Of a DNA stretch of 64,000 nucleotides, positions 62,908-64,000 are shown in pieces (position 1 is the first letter of the stretch; each line of letters opens with the position of its first letter). Under the pieces are notes generated by a model. That model had not been told where the DNA came from. It worked only from the letters and a program-made list of their open reading frames with translations, and ran no database searches. A program made the translations under genes and the position numbers. The stretch lies in assembly GCA_036705565.1 (NCBI GenBank), contig JAUBUY010000010.1. One strand, written 5' to 3'. The stretch comes from Microcoleus sp036705565. Its GTDB lineage: Bacteria > Cyanobacteriota > Cyanobacteriia > Cyanobacteriales > Microcoleaceae.

Positions 62908-63831
62908 CTACCGTGTACACAGAAGTTGATTCTGAGCTAGTTTCCATCCCAAAAAGATGGATTCAAACTGTCGGAGTCCATGAACAAGGGTAGGCATTCC
63001 GGGAGGTCTCTGAGAACTATAACCAGAGCAACCCCCAAGTCGAGCAATCAGCCAAGTAGCCCACGGTAAGGAGGCGGGAGGATAGGGATTTTGCAATTTT
63101 TTCGTGCGCCCTTGAAAAGATGGTTCAATCACAGACAAGCATTGCTGTTGAGAATCAGAGAAAGTCAGGGAAACTGGTAAGTCGGCACGATCGCGCCCTT
63201 CAACCATTTGTAGGGTTCGCACGGCAACGCCTAAAGCCAAGACAGTGAGTCGTTGAATGGCAGCTACGAACTCTAACTGTGTAGCTTCAAGATTTAATCC
63301 TGCTTGTTTCCATGTGGCAAAAAGTTGTTCAATGCGCCATCGCCATCGATACCATTCGATAACTTGTAGTGCTTGTTCTAAACAAACCACCCTGTGAGTT
63401 GTGAGTAATCGCCAATGAATCGCTTCTTGCCCTGCCGGAGGATTAACTTCTATTGCTTCGACTGCGTAAAGAGTGATACTGGGTGGATAATCTTGTGCCT
63501 TCAATTGATCTGGACGCCGAATCTTAACACTAACACAGCGAATAATAAGCAATGCTTCTCTCGCCGTCCGACCAATGCGTGGGTCTGCTGGTACATCAAT
63601 TGTATAAGCCCCTTCACAGGGCTGTTCTGTTAAATACAGAATATTCCATGTATATCTGGTACACACAATCTTGTAGTAACTAAGGTGCGTCGCCATCATC
63701 AACAATCTGCAAGTTTCATTGAACCGGAGGCGGCAACGACGCGCCCTACATAAGACGTACCACACAATATAGCTGCTACTGTACTTCATGAACCTGGAAT
63801 ATGCTGTAAGAACTTTGAGGGCGAAATTCAA
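62908..63831 (-). pseudogene. IS4-family (Tn5-like) transposase remnant
   Basis: The C-terminal 230 residues of the frame match IS4/Tn5-type transposases: PADPRIGRTAREALLIIR, SLYAVEAIEVNPP-like strands, and the signature YRWRWRIEQLFATWK, which is Y-x2-R-x3-E-x6-K and contains the catalytic Glu. The first 75 residues of the frame are unlike the family, and the catalytic Asp motifs expected upstream are not found, so the 5' half is lost or frameshifted. It lies next to the decayed restriction gene and may have caused its 3' loss. Confidence 0.65.
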
Positions 63832-64000
63832 AACTTGGGTTATCCGAAGGCTGCTTTATTTTCTTTTTGTTTAGCTCTGGTTTCTTACAATATTTTAGCT
63901 GTAGTCCGAAGGGCTCTCGGCAGTGTACGCGGTGTGGGAAAAATTGAGTCAAGTCTTTGAGAATTCTACGAAAGTTGATGAAATTTAAGGAACTTATCGG
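63832..64000. other. Window end, nothing resolved
   Basis: A short stretch upstream of the transposase remnant on its strand. I see no credible frame or clear inverted repeat ending the element. Confidence 0.3.

Noticed and set aside
1..64000. tRNA, rRNA or riboswitch
   Set aside because: None was recognised by eye; a covariance-model scan would be needed to exclude small RNAs.
1..64000. Relaxase gene for conjugation
   Set aside because: No protein with the three-His relaxase motif was found; it, and VirB4, probably lie outside the window.

Overview
The window looks like part of a large conjugative plasmid of a filamentous cyanobacterium (Oscillatoriales such as Microcoleus, Oscillatoria or Tychonema are my guess). 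The case rests on many HIP1 sites (GCGATCGC), small proteins of types I know only from cyanobacteria, a Uma2-family protein, a Ycf46-type AAA ATPase and a cyanobacterial-type parA. A plasmid rather than a chromosome is indicated by parA/parB, 25-bp iterons before a primase/helicase-type replication protein, and type IV secretion (T4SS) genes. I saw no rRNA or tRNA gene. Functions are read by eye from motifs; no search was run.

Layout. 1-6006 (+): T4SS genes (VirB5-like fragment, VirB6, VirB8, VirB10 and VirB9-like). 6.1-8.35 kb: MITE-like element, a minus-strand HTH regulator broken at a run of nine A's, palindromes and nine 25-bp iterons. 8.35-12.1 kb: large prim-pol/PriCT-2/DUF3987 protein. 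12.6-17.0 kb: small accessory genes and a minimal tyrosine recombinase. 17.4-23.9 kb: SF1 helicase, Uma2 protein, then a coupled dnaN-dnaX-holA operon (sliding clamp, tau/gamma, delta). 24.5-26.9 kb: an orphan ParB-domain protein and a hypothetical. 27.0-35.9 kb: VirD4-type coupling protein, an acidic-tailed DUF5895-like protein, and a minus-strand set of exported proteins including a transglycosylase/LytM fusion. 36.2-39.5 kb: a clamp-motif protein, a small methyltransferase-like protein and a family-A DNA polymerase. 39.6-46.5 kb (-): Ycf46-type AAA gene, nuclease-NTPase and large helical partner. 46.9-48.3 kb: two acidic-tailed small proteins. 48.7-54.3 kb (+): radical SAM, small protein and nuclease-STAND NTPase operon. 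54.5-60.4 kb: hypotheticals and parAB. 60.4-62.4 kb: hybrid histidine kinase and LuxR-type regulator. 62.45-63.8 kb: decayed XamI-like restriction gene and IS4-type transposase remnant.

The most striking theme is an apparently plasmid-encoded replisome. The plasmid carries its own clamp, tau/gamma and delta. Its family-A polymerase has a consensus clamp-binding peptide (QLSLF) between the exonuclease and polymerase domains, and a neighbouring protein ends in QLTLF. With the prim-pol/helicase protein, the Dda-like helicase and acidic-tailed SSB-like candidates, this suggests a dedicated fork in which a Pol I-type enzyme is made processive by the plasmid's clamp. DnaE and delta-prime are not seen in the window.

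The second theme is two large predicted defence loci. One is a three-gene radical SAM / 131-aa protein / nuclease-STAND operon that matches no described system I can name. The other is a two-gene nuclease-NTPase plus helical partner resembling a split Avs-type protein, with a Ycf46-like AAA gene upstream on the same strand.
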